Source of the DNA: Blautia wexlerae DSM 19850
Lineage (GTDB): Bacteria; Bacillota; Clostridia; Lachnospirales; Lachnospiraceae
Assembly: GCF_025148125.1 (NCBI RefSeq)
Contig: NZ_CP102267.1
Location: 1,114,001-1,178,000, forward strand
Direction of reading: 5' to 3'
DNA: 64,000 nt
Below are positions 63,927 through 64,000 of the stretch, piece by piece. The position numbers and the translations under genes are program-made. The stretch's first letter is position 1. The number at the start of each line of letters is the position of its first letter. The notes beneath the pieces were generated by a model that saw only the letters and a program-made list of their open reading frames with translations, was not told where the DNA came from and made no database searches.

Positions 63927-64000
63927 GCGTTCTGTAGTAATTCCATAAATAATGCAAACAATCCAATCCACTATAGCGTGAAGTCCTGCTACGTTACTGT

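Overview
The window looks like a chromosome segment of a low-GC anaerobic Firmicute of the Lachnospiraceae type (Blautia/Ruminococcus/Dorea-like). This rests on the style of the housekeeping genes (mutS2, yhaM, rlmD, rlmI, ddh, a DUF1002 protein, a DUF5685 protein), strong AGGAGG-type ribosome binding sites, and an LtrA-like group II intron, IS21, IS630 and IS1182 relatives and triplet serine recombinases of the kind common in that family. The genus is not settled by the sequence.

Layout. 1-9.1 kb is core: a two-component system behind mutS2, a tRNA-Leu, an HtrA-like protein that has lost two catalytic residues, yhaM and rlmD. 8.7-22.3 kb is an integrated element whose left end lies in rlmD. 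A 14-bp direct repeat (8701-8714 and 22302-22315) brackets a DUF2971 gene, a Gabija-type gajAB pair, a ParA/Vsr/serine-recombinase deletion scar, a recombinase operon, and an HTH gene overlapping a 1556-residue nuclease-plus-STAND-NTPase gene that looks like an Avs-type defence protein. 22.3-30.4 kb is wreckage of mobile elements: a Mob remnant, a group II intron reverse transcriptase split by an intact IS21 element, a tyrosine recombinase scrap, an Rpn-type nuclease, and a MobC/relaxase pair with a probable oriT.

30.4-39.2 kb is an agr quorum-sensing locus with an unusual design. agrA and agrC come first. After a terminator and a pair of direct repeats, what looks like one operon starts with agrD and ends with agrB. 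Between these lie two copies of a small secreted protein plus large secreted protein pair and a three-gene ABC transporter. This is the best candidate for an undescribed system. The inferred logic is that the peptide made by AgrD/AgrB activates AgrC/AgrA, which induces the operon carrying the peptide genes, the secreted proteins and the exporter.

39.3-47.1 kb holds integrative-element genes (sigma-like and HTH proteins, a SymE-like protein, an HNH fragment), degraded IS630 and IS1182 copies, and a CptIN-like type III toxin-antitoxin locus with its repeat RNA, promoter and terminator. 47.1-53.2 kb holds a GNAT-type toxin-antitoxin candidate, a TOTE-type primase-helicase gene overlapping a large serine recombinase gene, and five 53-bp tandem repeats. 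From 53.3 kb the core resumes: a yybP-ykoY-type riboswitch with mntP, a DUF1002 protein, a GNAT protein, rlmI, a flavin reductase, a three-gene run ending in a DnaJ-domain protein, ddh and a choline-binding-repeat NlpC/P60 hydrolase. Two families of short inverted-repeat elements lie in the core intergenic regions.

All family assignments come from reading motifs in the translated sequence. No database search was possible.
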